A DNA stretch of 64,000 bases from Wenyingzhuangia gilva (lineage in GTDB: Bacteria > Bacteroidota > Bacteroidia > Flavobacteriales > Flavobacteriaceae), in assembly GCF_030519655.1 (NCBI RefSeq), contig NZ_JAUMIT010000005.1:124001-188000 (forward strand). Reading direction: 5' to 3'. The notes beneath the pieces are model-generated. The model was not told the origin of the DNA. It searched no databases and worked only from the letters and a program-made list of their open reading frames with translations. This document shows, piece after piece, positions 1-9,535 of the stretch. Within the stretch, counting starts at the first letter, position 1. Each line of letters opens with the position of its first letter. The position numbers and the translations under genes are program-made.

Positions 1-332
1 CAGAAGTAGAATTTCCTTTTGTACAAAGAACGTATGAGTTTTACGGTAAAAAAGACTTGGTAAAGAACGCACATTTTCCAAAAGAAGGACATAATTATAA
101 GGAGTCTAAAAGAATGGCTATGTATCCGTTTATGGCAAAATATTTAGACTTAGATATTCATAAAATAGAAGATAAAAATGGAAAAATAGACGAATCTACT
201 TGTGAACTAGAGCCTGTAGAGAATTTATTAGTATTTGGAAAAAATGGAGAAGATTTACCTAAAAATGCATTAAAAGATATAGATAGCTTATATGAACTAT
301 TTGGAGAGGTAAATTTAAAGGATTACAAATAA
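1..332 (+). CDS. C-terminal end of an alpha/beta-hydrolase (esterase or peptidase S9-like), cut by window start
   Basis: The reading frame is open from the first bases (codons in phase from position 3) and ends at the TAA at 330-332. About 109 residues are present. The segment with EGHNY (His codon at 90-92) followed by SKRMAMYPFMAKYL is what is expected around the catalytic His of carbohydrate-esterase-like alpha/beta hydrolases common in Bacteroidota polysaccharide loci. The TTG at 57 is an internal codon, not a believable start, because the frame continues upstream. Nucleophile and acid are outside the window, so substrate (acetyl, feruloyl, glucuronoyl ester or peptide) cannot be told. 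It is on the same strand as the glycosidase run that begins 237 bases later. Confidence 0.6.
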   Translation, partial: EVEFPFVQRTYEFYGKKDLVKNAHFPKEGHNYKESKRMAMYPFMAKYLDLDIHKIEDKNGKIDESTCELEPVENLLVFGKNGEDLPKNALKDIDSLYELFGEVNLKDYK

Positions 333-569
333 TTACCTTCATGTTTTTTTTAGAGTTTCAGAAAATAAAAAAGTTCCTCTTAAGCAGATTTTTATATACA
401 AAAGGTGAGTAATACTTATTATATAGAATCAACCGCCGAACTTTTATATGAGTTGAAAGATTTTAATATGAATATATTCACGGTTAATTTTTCAAAAGAA
501 CTGAAAGTCAGAAGACGAAATGATATCAGAAATGATTAAGTAAAATTAAGAAAACATTAATAAGCAAGT

Positions 570-3026
570 ATGAAATTAAAAAGTTGTAGAATTCTATTTT
601 GCTGTTTTGTAGCACTTTTTGGAATTCAAAATTTATGTGCTCAAAATTTAAAATTATGGTACAATAAACCAGCAGAAATATGGAATGAAGCCTTGCCTTT
701 AGGAAATGGAAGGTTAGGAGCTATGGTTTTTGGAGATCCAGCTATTGAGCGTTTACAATTAAATGAAGAAACTATTTGGGCAGGTTCTCCAAATAGTAAT
801 GCACACGGAAAAGCTTTGGTGGCTTTGCCAAAAGTACGTCAACTTATTTTTGATGGAAAATATGCAGAAGCACAGGCGTTAGCAACGTCAGATATTCGTT
901 CGCAAACTAATAATGGGATGCCTTATCAGACGTTTGGAAGTGTGTATATTTCGTTTCCAGGACATCAAAATTATACCCATTATTATCGCGATTTAAATAT
1001 AGAAAACGCCACAGCCAAGGTGCAATATACTGTTGATGGTGTGGAATATACCCGTGAAATTTTATCAGCTTTTCAAGACGATGTAATTGCAGTAAAATTA
1101 TCAGCAAACAAGCCTGGAATGATTACTTGTAATGTGTTTATGAACAGTCCTTTTGATAAAACCAAAACAACTACAGAGGGCAATCAAGTTACTTTAGCAG
1201 GAGTTACCAGTACGGTAGAAGGACAAAAAGGAAAAGTAAAATTCCAAGGTAGAATGGCTCCAAAACACAAAGGAGGAACCGCTTCTGTAAAAAATGGGAT
1301 CATCAGTTTTAATAAAGTTGATGAGGCTGTTATTTACATTTCTATCGCTACAAATTTTGTGAATTACAAAGATATTTCTGCTGATTATGTAGCAAAGAGT
1401 AAAGACTTTTTAGACAAGGCAATACCTAAAGATTTTGAAACCATTAAATCTGCACACACGCAATACTATCAAAAGTTTTTCAACCGAGTGTCTTTAGATT
1501 TAGGAAAGAGTAAAGTTGCCAACGATCCAACGGATGAACGTATTCAAAAATTCAGCAAGCAATTTGATCCAGAATTGGCTGCATTGTATTTTCAATTTGG
1601 ACGTTACTTGTTAATTTCTTGTTCTCAGCCGGGTGGTCAACCAGCCAATTTACAAGGAATATGGAACGACATGTTGTTTCCGCCTTGGGAAAGTAAATAC
1701 ACCATGAATATCAATGCAGAAATGAATTATTGGCCATCAGAATTGACCAATCTTTCAGAAATGCACGAACCTTTTATTCAATTAGCAAGAGAGGTTGCCG
1801 AAACTGGAAAAGAAACCGCCAAAGTTATGTACAATGCAAGAGGTTGGGTGTTACACCACAATACAGATATTTGGCGAATTACAGGACCTATAGACATGGC
1901 AGCTTCTGGAATGTGGCCTACTGGGGGAGCATGGGTTTGTCAAGATTTATGGGAAAGATATTTATACACAGCGGATAAAAAATATTTAGAAGAAATTTAT
2001 CCAATTATGAAAGGAGCTGCTCAGTTCTTTTTAGATTTTATGATCAAAGATCCTAATTCAGGGTATTTGGTAGTAGTGCCATCAAATTCACCAGAAAACA
2101 CACATGGTGGAGAAGATGGAAAATCAACCATAACGGCTGGAACAACTATGGACAATCAATTAATTTTTGATTTGTTTACCAACATCATAAGAGCTACTAA
2201 AATTTTGGATGAGAAAACAGATTTTACCAAAGAATTGGAGACTGCTTTGGCTAAAATGGCTCCAATGCAAATTGGAAAATATGGACAATTACAAGAATGG
2301 TTAACAGATTGGGATGATCCAGAAGATCATCATAGGCACGTATCTCATTTGTATGGATTGTTCCCTAGCAATCAAATTTCTCCGTTTAGGACACCAGCAT
2401 TATTTCAGGCTGCAAAAACATCTTTAAAGTATAGAGGAGACGAATCTACAGGTTGGTCTATGGGATGGAAAGTAAATTTATGGGCTCGTTTGTTAGACGG
2501 AAATCACGCTTATAAATTATTACAAGATCAATTACATTTGGTCACAGCCGATCAAAGAAAAGGAGGAGGAACGTATCCTAATATGTTAGATGCGCATCAA
2601 CCTTTTCAAATTGATGGAAACTTTGGCTGTACTGCAGGATTTGCAGAAATGTTAATGCAAAGTCACGAAGAAGCCATTCATTTATTACCAGCGTTACCAG
2701 ATGTCTGGAAAAGCGGAAGTATAAAAGGAATAAAATCTAGAGGAGGTTATGAAATTGATATGGAATGGAAGAACAACAAAGTATCTGTTTTAAAAATAAC
2801 AGCTTCACAAGATGGAAATTGTAGATTGAGATTGGCATCTACTTTAAAAGGAAAAGGTTTGAAAAAAGCCAGAGGAAAAAATGACAATCCATTCTTTTAT
2901 GCTGTAGAAGTGAAAAAACCAATCATTTCAAAAAAAGCAGAAATAGAAAAGTTAAAATTACCAAAATATAATGAGTACGATGTAGCAATGAAAGCAGGAA
3001 AAACATACACTTTTTATGGTAAATAA
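570..3026 (+). CDS. GH95 family alpha-L-fucosidase / alpha-L-galactosidase, secreted
   Basis: Inverting glycosidase removing terminal alpha-L-fucose or alpha-L-galactose. The N-terminus is a type I signal peptide ending at about residue 25 (LCAQ), so the enzyme is periplasmic or outer-membrane exposed. The mature start (LWYNKPAEIWNEALPLGNG) and the LNEETIWAGSP segment are hallmark GH95 sequences. By comparison with the characterised bifidobacterial enzyme AfcA, the expected catalytic set is visible: Asn380 and Asn382 in NINAEMNYW, Glu509 in SNSPENTHGG and Asp682 in QIDGNFGCTAG. Length (818 aa) is normal for the family. It opens a long same-strand run of glycosidases. Fucose and L-galactose are both known decorations of arabinogalactan proteins and pectins; which one is cleaved is not decidable from sequence. 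Confidence 0.93.
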   Translation: MKLKSCRILFCCFVALFGIQNLCAQNLKLWYNKPAEIWNEALPLGNGRLGAMVFGDPAIERLQLNEETIWAGSPNSNAHGKALVALPKVRQLIFDGKYAEAQALATSDIRSQTNNGMPYQTFGSVYISFPGHQNYTHYYRDLNIENATAKVQYTVDGVEYTREILSAFQDDVIAVKLSANKPGMITCNVFMNSPFDKTKTTTEGNQVTLAGVTSTVEGQKGKVKFQGRMAPKHKGGTASVKNGIISFNKVDEAVIYISIATNFVNYKDISADYVAKSKDFLDKAIPKDFETIKSAHTQYYQKFFNRVSLDLGKSKVANDPTDERIQKFSKQFDPELAALYFQFGRYLLISCSQPGGQPANLQGIWNDMLFPPWESKYTMNINAEMNYWPSELTNLSEMHEPFIQLAREVAETGKETAKVMYNARGWVLHHNTDIWRITGPIDMAASGMWPTGGAWVCQDLWERYLYTADKKYLEEIYPIMKGAAQFFLDFMIKDPNSGYLVVVPSNSPENTHGGEDGKSTITAGTTMDNQLIFDLFTNIIRATKILDEKTDFTKELETALAKMAPMQIGKYGQLQEWLTDWDDPEDHHRHVSHLYGLFPSNQISPFRTPALFQAAKTSLKYRGDESTGWSMGWKVNLWARLLDGNHAYKLLQDQLHLVTADQRKGGGTYPNMLDAHQPFQIDGNFGCTAGFAEMLMQSHEEAIHLLPALPDVWKSGSIKGIKSRGGYEIDMEWKNNKVSVLKITASQDGNCRLRLASTLKGKGLKKARGKNDNPFFYAVEVKKPIISKKAEIEKLKLPKYNEYDVAMKAGKTYTFYGK

Positions 3027-3102
3027 ATTTGAATAATAAATGTCATTTCGAATGATTTTGAGGAATAAAAAAATCGTATCGAGAACAAAATAAAATAGAC
3101 AG

Positions 3103-4671
3103 ATGAAAATAAGTAAGATAAAATCTTTATTACTGTTCTTTCCTGTTTTAATCGCAGGGTGTAAATCTTCAGAAACGGTTTCAGAAGTAAAAGTATCAAA
3201 TTCAAAAACCGTTTTACAGGCAGAAGATTTTAAACATTATGCCGATTACTTTAACCGAATGGAAGATGAAAATATTGCCAAAGCTGTTCCTAATGATAGT
3301 GCTTGGACTTGGATGGAAAGTAACATTCCATTGTTTGAATGTCCACAAGATAATTTTGAAGAAATGTACTATTTCCGTTGGTGGAGTTTGCGTAAACACA
3401 TTACCGATACCCCTCAAGGCTATGCCATTACTGAGTTTTTAGTAGATAGATCGTATGCAGATAAGTATAATTTAATTGCTTGTGCTTTAGGGCATCATAT
3501 TTATGAATTTCGTTGGGTGCACAATCCTAAATACATTGAACAAAATGTGAATATTTGGTACAGAGGAAACGATGGAAAACCCATGAAAAAATTACACAAA
3601 TTTAGTAGTTGGACGGCTGATGCTTTGTATAACAGGTATTTGGTAAATAAAGATGAAAAATATCTATTAGATTTTTACCCAGATATGGTCTCTGACTATG
3701 CACGTTGGGAAGAAGAACGTCAACGACCAGATGGTTTGTTTTGGCAAAATGATGTGAAAGACGGTATGGAAGAATCGTTGAGTGGAGGTCGTCATGTACG
3801 TAATGCACGTCCAACCATTAACAGTTATATGTTTGCCAATGCCGAAGCTTTACAAACCATGGCAACCATGAATGGAGATACGGATAAAGCAGCTTACTTT
3901 AAAGCCAAATCAGAGAAGATAAAAAACTTAGTAGAACAAAAATTATGGAATAAAAACGATTTGTTTTTTGAGACTTTAACAGAAAAAGACACCTCTTCAA
4001 ATGTTCGTGAAGCCATTGGGTTTATTCCATGGTATTTTAATTTACCGTCTAAAAACAAAGGATTTGAAAAAGCTTGGGAGCAAGTAAAAGATAAAGAAGG
4101 ATTTGCAGCTCCTTTTGGTTTAACCACAGCAGAACGTAGAAGTCCGAGATTTAGAAGTCACGGTACAGGAACTTGCGAATGGGATGGAGCAGTTTGGCCT
4201 TTTGCAACATCGCAAACCTTAACAGCGATGGCAAATGTGTTGAATAACTATGATCAAAAAGTAGTAGGAAAAGAAGATTATTTTAAACAAATGAATTTGT
4301 ATGTAGAGTCTCAATACTACCGTGGTCGTCCATATATAGGGGAGTATTTAGACGAAACTACAGGATATTGGTTGATGGGTGATAGAGAACGTAGTCGCTA
4401 TTACAATCACTCAACGTTTAACGATTTAATGATTACTGGTTTGGTAGGATTACGTCCTCGTGCCGATGAAAAAATTGAAGTAAATCCTCTAATACCTCAA
4501 GACAAATGGGATTGGTTTTGTTTAGATAATGTACTATATCACGGAGATATTATTACAATTGTTTGGGACAAAACAGGAGAAAAATATCACAAAGGTCAAG
4601 GATTACGAGTGTTTAGAAATGGAAAAGAAGTGGCTGCTTCAAGTAAGTTGGAGAAGGTAATTTCTGAATAA
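3103..4671 (+). CDS. Lipoprotein (alpha/alpha)6-barrel glycosidase, MGH1/GH63-like clan, substrate unknown
   Basis: The protein starts with a lipoprotein signal (lipobox ending in Cys20). The rest is a single alpha/alpha toroid of the kind seen in GH37/GH63/MGH1-like enzymes: HKFSSWTADALYNRYL, DFYPDMVSDYARWEEERQ with NDGLFW-type DGLFWQNDVKDGMEES, GTCEWDGAVWPFATSQ, and YYNHSTFNDLMITGLVG near the C-terminus. At 522 aa it is one catalytic domain with no accessory module. It lies 76 bases after the GH95 gene and 38 before GH78, so co-transcription is likely. Enzymes of this fold cleave alpha-glucosidic, alpha-mannosidic and other linkages; I cannot assign a numbered CAZy family or substrate. The neighbours suggest an exo-enzyme on a side-chain sugar. 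Confidence 0.7.
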   Translation: MKISKIKSLLLFFPVLIAGCKSSETVSEVKVSNSKTVLQAEDFKHYADYFNRMEDENIAKAVPNDSAWTWMESNIPLFECPQDNFEEMYYFRWWSLRKHITDTPQGYAITEFLVDRSYADKYNLIACALGHHIYEFRWVHNPKYIEQNVNIWYRGNDGKPMKKLHKFSSWTADALYNRYLVNKDEKYLLDFYPDMVSDYARWEEERQRPDGLFWQNDVKDGMEESLSGGRHVRNARPTINSYMFANAEALQTMATMNGDTDKAAYFKAKSEKIKNLVEQKLWNKNDLFFETLTEKDTSSNVREAIGFIPWYFNLPSKNKGFEKAWEQVKDKEGFAAPFGLTTAERRSPRFRSHGTGTCEWDGAVWPFATSQTLTAMANVLNNYDQKVVGKEDYFKQMNLYVESQYYRGRPYIGEYLDETTGYWLMGDRERSRYYNHSTFNDLMITGLVGLRPRADEKIEVNPLIPQDKWDWFCLDNVLYHGDIITIVWDKTGEKYHKGQGLRVFRNGKEVAASSKLEKVISE

Positions 4672-4709
4672 AAAGTGCTTCTATAATCAATTTAGAATGA
4701 CATTTTAAA

Positions 4710-7475
4710 ATGACAAAAGCTAATAGCATGAATAAATTATTGTTACAAATTACGTTGCTTGTTTTTACGTGTAGTTTGTTTGCTCAAAAAAAAATTGAAG
4801 CCAATCAATTACAATGCGAAATGTTAACCAATCCTTTGGGAATTGATGTTTTGCAACCACGTTTGAGTTGGCTAATAAAAACATCAGAAACAGAGTTAGA
4901 GCAAACAGCTTATCAAATTTTAGTGGCTTCATCACCAGAAAACTTGGCAGAAAACAAGGCCGATTTGTGGGATAGTGGAAAAGTAAATAGCAATGTTTCT
5001 GTAAATATTACTTATGCAGGAAAAAAATTAGATAGCAAAGATGAAGCTTATTGGAAAGTAAAAATTTGGACCAATAAAGGAGAGAGTGACTGGAGTAAAC
5101 CTGCTTTTTGGAGTATGGGAATTTTAACTTATGCGGAGTGGAAGTCTACTCGATGGATTGGATATAATCAATTGTTTTCAGGAGATACTGTTGGGCAGTT
5201 TTCAAAATTATCAGCTCGTTATGTTCGTAAGCAAATCAACCTAGAAAAAAAGATAAAAAAAGCTAAAGTCTTTATCATGGGAATGGGACTGTATGAATTT
5301 TATGTTAATGGAGAAAAAATAGGAAATCAAGTTTTAGCTCCTGTTCCAACAGATTATACAAAAAATGTAAAATACAATGTTTTTGATGTGACGAATCAAC
5401 TTCAACAAGGTGATAATGTGTTAGGAACCATTTTGGGAAATGGACGTTTTTTTGCTATGAGACAAGAGTATAAGCCTTATAAAATAAAAAGTTTTGGGTT
5501 TCCTAAAATGGCGTTACAACTTGTTGTTGAGTACGAAGACGGAACCAAAGAAACTATAAAAACGGATGAAACTTGGAAGTTTACTCCAAATGGACCTATT
5601 AGAGCAAATAACGAATATGATGGAGAAACGTATGATGCTCGTAAAGAAATTAAAGATTGGAACAAAGTAGGATTTGATGATAGCCATTGGATGAATTTAA
5701 TGTGGGTGCAAGAACCAGGAGGTTTTTACGAAGGGCAAATGACTCCAAATATGAAAGTAATGGATACAGTAAAACCTGTATCGATAAAAAAAACATCTAA
5801 AGGAACTTACATTCTAGACATGGGACAAAACATGGTAGGATGGTTACAGCTAAAAGTCAAAGGGAATAGTGGAGATAAAGTAATGATGAAATTTGCGGAA
5901 TCTTTACAAGAAAATGGTTCGTTGTATATAGCCAATTTAAGAGATGCCAAAACAACAGATACTTATATTTTAAATGGAAACGGACAAGAAGCTTGGGAAC
6001 CAAAATTTGTATATCATGGTTTTAGATTTGTAGAAATTACAGGGTTTCCAGGAAAACCAACCTTAGATAATTTCTTAGGAAAAGTGGTGTATGATGATAT
6101 GAAAACTACAGGAACTTTTGAAAGTTCTGATGAAACCATGAATCAGATTTTTAAGAATGCCTATTGGGGAATTAGAGGAAATTACAAAGGGATGCCTATT
6201 GATTGTCCCCAACGTAACGAACGTCAGCCTTGGTTGGGAGATAGAACTACCGGAGCTTATGGAGAAAGTTTCATTTTTAACAACCAGACTTTATATGCAA
6301 AATGGTTAGATGATATTAAATATTCACAAACGTTGGATGGTGGAATTCCAGATGTAGCTCCAGCGTTTTGGCGTTATTACGGTGATGGTGTTACTTGGCA
6401 AGGAGCTTATATAAAAGTAGCGGATATGTTGCACATCCAGTTCGGAGATACCGAAAGTATTAAAAAACATTATCCATACATGAAAAAATGGTTGTTATAC
6501 ATGGAAGACAATTATTTAAAAAATGATTTGATGACCAAAGACAAGTATGGAGATTGGTGTGTACCGCCAGAATCTTTAGAAATTATTCGTTCTCAAGATC
6601 CTACGCGTTTAACAGATGGTGAATTATTATCAAGTGCTTTTTATTATCATCTACTGCAAATCATGAAAAAGTTTGCTCGTATTTCAGAAGCAAAACCAGA
6701 AGATATTATTTATTATGATGCTTTGGCAAATCGTGTTAAAAAAGCATTTAACGATAAATTTTTTCACAAAGAAAACTTTAGTTATGCCAACAATACCGTA
6801 ACGGCTAATGTATTACCATTGGCTTTTGATATGGTGCCAGACAATTTAAAAGAGCAAGTTTTTCAAAATATGGTTCATGAAATTGAAGTCACCAAACAAG
6901 GACATATAAGCACCGGAGTAGTAGGAACACAATTTTTAATGAGAACCTTAACTGAATTTGGAAGAGGAGATTTGGCATACAAACTAGCCTCAAACAAAAC
7001 ATATCCTAGTTGGGGTTATATGGTAGAAAATGGAGCGACTACTATTTGGGAATTGTGGAATGGAAATACAGCTGACCCCAAAATGAACTCTCAAAATCAT
7101 GTGATGTTATTGGGAGATTTAATGATTTGGTATTACGAAAATATGGCCGGAATTAAATCTAGCGAAGCACATCCTGGATTTAAGCAAATCATCATGAAAC
7201 CAGACTTTAATGCAGGACTGAGTTACGTAAATGCATCTTACAATTCTATCCACGGATTGATAAAAAGTCATTGGAACATTAAAAGAAGTATGTTAACATG
7301 GCAAGTAACCATTCCAGCAAATACATCGGCATTGGTGTATTTACCAACTACAAAAGCTTCTGATGTAAAAGTGAATAGACAAAGGTTAGCATCCAGTAAA
7401 AAAGATTATCAAATAAAAGATGAAAAATTGGTGTTGACCTTAAAATCGGGGACTTATAAAATAGAAGTGAATTAA
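4710..7475 (+). CDS. GH78 alpha-L-rhamnosidase, secreted
   Basis: Inverting removal of terminal alpha-L-rhamnose. A signal peptide ends near LFAQKK; ATG at 4728 (Met7) would give a tighter signal peptide than ATG 4710, and either is possible. Domain order is the usual one: N-terminal beta-sandwich (LQCEMLTNPLGID...RLSW, residues about 30-130), second sandwich, (alpha/alpha)6 barrel from about 450 to 800, C-terminal sandwich. The barrel motif reads DCPQRNERQPWLGD, placing the general acid at Glu504 and supporting Asp at 498 and 511; the usual second Asp of RDER is Asn503 here. The base is Glu781 in TTIWELWNG. Length 921 aa is typical. With RhaT encoded downstream, released rhamnose can be imported. 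Confidence 0.95.
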   Translation: MTKANSMNKLLLQITLLVFTCSLFAQKKIEANQLQCEMLTNPLGIDVLQPRLSWLIKTSETELEQTAYQILVASSPENLAENKADLWDSGKVNSNVSVNITYAGKKLDSKDEAYWKVKIWTNKGESDWSKPAFWSMGILTYAEWKSTRWIGYNQLFSGDTVGQFSKLSARYVRKQINLEKKIKKAKVFIMGMGLYEFYVNGEKIGNQVLAPVPTDYTKNVKYNVFDVTNQLQQGDNVLGTILGNGRFFAMRQEYKPYKIKSFGFPKMALQLVVEYEDGTKETIKTDETWKFTPNGPIRANNEYDGETYDARKEIKDWNKVGFDDSHWMNLMWVQEPGGFYEGQMTPNMKVMDTVKPVSIKKTSKGTYILDMGQNMVGWLQLKVKGNSGDKVMMKFAESLQENGSLYIANLRDAKTTDTYILNGNGQEAWEPKFVYHGFRFVEITGFPGKPTLDNFLGKVVYDDMKTTGTFESSDETMNQIFKNAYWGIRGNYKGMPIDCPQRNERQPWLGDRTTGAYGESFIFNNQTLYAKWLDDIKYSQTLDGGIPDVAPAFWRYYGDGVTWQGAYIKVADMLHIQFGDTESIKKHYPYMKKWLLYMEDNYLKNDLMTKDKYGDWCVPPESLEIIRSQDPTRLTDGELLSSAFYYHLLQIMKKFARISEAKPEDIIYYDALANRVKKAFNDKFFHKENFSYANNTVTANVLPLAFDMVPDNLKEQVFQNMVHEIEVTKQGHISTGVVGTQFLMRTLTEFGRGDLAYKLASNKTYPSWGYMVENGATTIWELWNGNTADPKMNSQNHVMLLGDLMIWYYENMAGIKSSEAHPGFKQIIMKPDFNAGLSYVNASYNSIHGLIKSHWNIKRSMLTWQVTIPANTSALVYLPTTKASDVKVNRQRLASSKKDYQIKDEKLVLTLKSGTYKIEVN

Positions 7476-7539
7476 GCGTTTTAAAGAAACTATCAAAAAA
7501 GAAATAATTAAACAAATTGAAAACTGATAAAACAGAATC

Positions 7540-9462
7540 ATGAAAAAAATAAAAACAGCAGTTATATTTTTAGGGTTAGCAGCTTTAGCAAGTTGTAAAA
7601 ATACACCTGTAGAAAAAAAGATAGCTTTAGAAGATAAAACTTGGAAAGAAGGAATTGTTGCCGAAGAATTTCTTTATGAAGAAGCTGAATATCCGTCTTG
7701 TCATGCTGCTACTATTGTAGAAAACACAAAAGGAGAATTGGTGGCTTCTTGGTTTGGAGGAACCAAAGAGCGAAACCCAGATGTTTGTATTTATGTAAGC
7801 AAACGTAAAAATGGGAAATGGACAAAAGGGGTAGAAGTAGCCAATGGAATTCAAAATGATACATTACGTTACCCTACATGGAATCCTGTTTTATATCAAA
7901 TTCCAAATGGAGATTTGATGTTGTTTTATAAAATTGGACCTAGTCCATCTGCGTGGTGGGGAATGTTAAAACGTTCTGCTGATGGAGGAGAAACTTGGTC
8001 TAAAGCCGAAAAATTACCAGAAGGATTTTTAGGGCCTATTAAAAACAAACCAGAATTGTTAAAAAATGGTAATTTATTGTTGCCGTCAAGTATAGAAGGG
8101 AATGGGTGGAATTTGCGAATGGAATCTACTCCAGATTTTGGAAAAACATGGGCAATGGGAGACACACTTCCTAAAGGAAAACAAGATATCAATGCTATTC
8201 AGCCAAGTATTTTGTTTCATGAAAACGGAAAACTTCAACAAATAGGTAGAACAAGAAACAGACACTTATTTACTACTTGGTCTGAAGATGATGGAAAAAC
8301 TTGGTCTGATTTAGAATTATTAAACATGCCCAATAATAGCTCTGGAACAGATGCTGTAACTATGAAAAACGGAGAACATGCCCTAATATACAACCATGTT
8401 TGGCCAAATGAAGACATGAATAAAAGTTACCGAAGTCCTTTAAATATAGCTATTTCTAAAGACGGAATTAACTGGAACGCAGCTTTGGTTTTAGAAGATT
8501 CTAAAATTAGTCAATATTCCTATCCATCAATTATTCAGGGATCAGATGGAATGTTACACTGTATTTATACTTGGAGAAGACAAAGAATTAAATATGTAAA
8601 AATTGATCCTAGCAAACTGGTGACTTTTCCTATAAAAGACGGAGTGTGGCCAGGTCCTACCAAAGACAGGTATGAAGTGGCAGTGTGTGATTGGATGATT
8701 TTAAAACGTCAAAAACTAAGTGCTTTTCAGTTTGCCAAAGACATCAATGCTGATGGAATTGAAATGGATATGGGAGGTTTAGGGAACAGAGAAACTTTTG
8801 ATAGCAAATTTGGAGATACTATAGAAGTAAATAAATTCAGAAAAAAATCAGATTCTTTGGGAGTTCAAATAAGTTCTATTGCCATGTCTGGTTTTTATGC
8901 ACAATCTTTTGCAAAAAGACCAACAGTAAAAAGAATGGTATCAGACTGTATAGAAACTATGAAGAAATTTAATGTGCAAATAGCTTATTTACCATTGGGA
9001 ACCCAAGGAGATTTGGTAAAAAATCCTGAATTAAGGCCTGCTATTGTAGAACGTTTGCGTTGGGCAGGAAAAGAAGTTGGTAAAATAGGAGGAGCTATTG
9101 CTATTGAAACTTCGTTAGATGCAACTGAAGAGAAAAAATTATTGGAAGAAATAGGAAGTAAGAATATTAAAATATCATTTAATTTTTCAAATGCCATTGA
9201 ACATGGAAAAGATATTTCTAAAGAATTAAAAATTTTAGGACGTGATAATATTGGACAAATTCACGCTTCTAATACAGATGGGAATTGGATTGAAAATGAT
9301 CCTGCCATTGACTTGCCAAAAATTAAAGAAACCTTAGATAAAATGCACTGGAAAGGTTGGTTAATTGTAGAGCGTTCTAGAGATACAACGAGAGTTCACG
9401 ATAGAAAAGCAAACTACGGATCTAACGTGGCATACCTTAAAAAAGTTTTTAAAGGGGAATAA
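7540..9462 (+). CDS. Secreted lipoprotein fusing a BNR/sialidase-fold propeller to a sugar-isomerase-like TIM barrel
   Basis: The signal peptide has a lipobox ending in Cys19. Residues about 40-370 form a sialidase-type beta-propeller (BNR_2 family): VASWFGGTKERNPDVCIY plus Asp-box-like repeats such as SADGGETWSKAEKL and SEDDGKTWSDLELL. Residues about 378-640 are an AP-endonuclease-2/xylose-isomerase-like TIM barrel (DINADGIEMDMGG, GGAIAIETSL, IGQIHASNTDG, KGWLIVERSRD). Both domains are usually separate proteins. Sialidase activity is not implied: propellers of this group also include rhamnosidases and lyases. The barrel resembles isomerases that handle free or phosphorylated sugars, which is odd for an exported lipoprotein. 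The gene sits between GH78 and GH2 in a same-strand run. Function unknown; fusion is seen directly in one uninterrupted frame. Confidence 0.75.
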   Translation: MKKIKTAVIFLGLAALASCKNTPVEKKIALEDKTWKEGIVAEEFLYEEAEYPSCHAATIVENTKGELVASWFGGTKERNPDVCIYVSKRKNGKWTKGVEVANGIQNDTLRYPTWNPVLYQIPNGDLMLFYKIGPSPSAWWGMLKRSADGGETWSKAEKLPEGFLGPIKNKPELLKNGNLLLPSSIEGNGWNLRMESTPDFGKTWAMGDTLPKGKQDINAIQPSILFHENGKLQQIGRTRNRHLFTTWSEDDGKTWSDLELLNMPNNSSGTDAVTMKNGEHALIYNHVWPNEDMNKSYRSPLNIAISKDGINWNAALVLEDSKISQYSYPSIIQGSDGMLHCIYTWRRQRIKYVKIDPSKLVTFPIKDGVWPGPTKDRYEVAVCDWMILKRQKLSAFQFAKDINADGIEMDMGGLGNRETFDSKFGDTIEVNKFRKKSDSLGVQISSIAMSGFYAQSFAKRPTVKRMVSDCIETMKKFNVQIAYLPLGTQGDLVKNPELRPAIVERLRWAGKEVGKIGGAIAIETSLDATEEKKLLEEIGSKNIKISFNFSNAIEHGKDISKELKILGRDNIGQIHASNTDGNWIENDPAIDLPKIKETLDKMHWKGWLIVERSRDTTRVHDRKANYGSNVAYLKKVFKGE

Positions 9463-9535
9463 TGTTTTTGCTTATTAAAGCAACAAATACAAGTAGCTAA
9501 ATGAAGGTTGTAAATGTTTGTGAAATTTTATTTGA

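Noticed and set aside
7540-8670. Calling the propeller a sialidase
   Set aside because: Asp-box-like repeats define the fold only. I could not locate the arginine triad of true sialidases, and no sialic acid genes are nearby.
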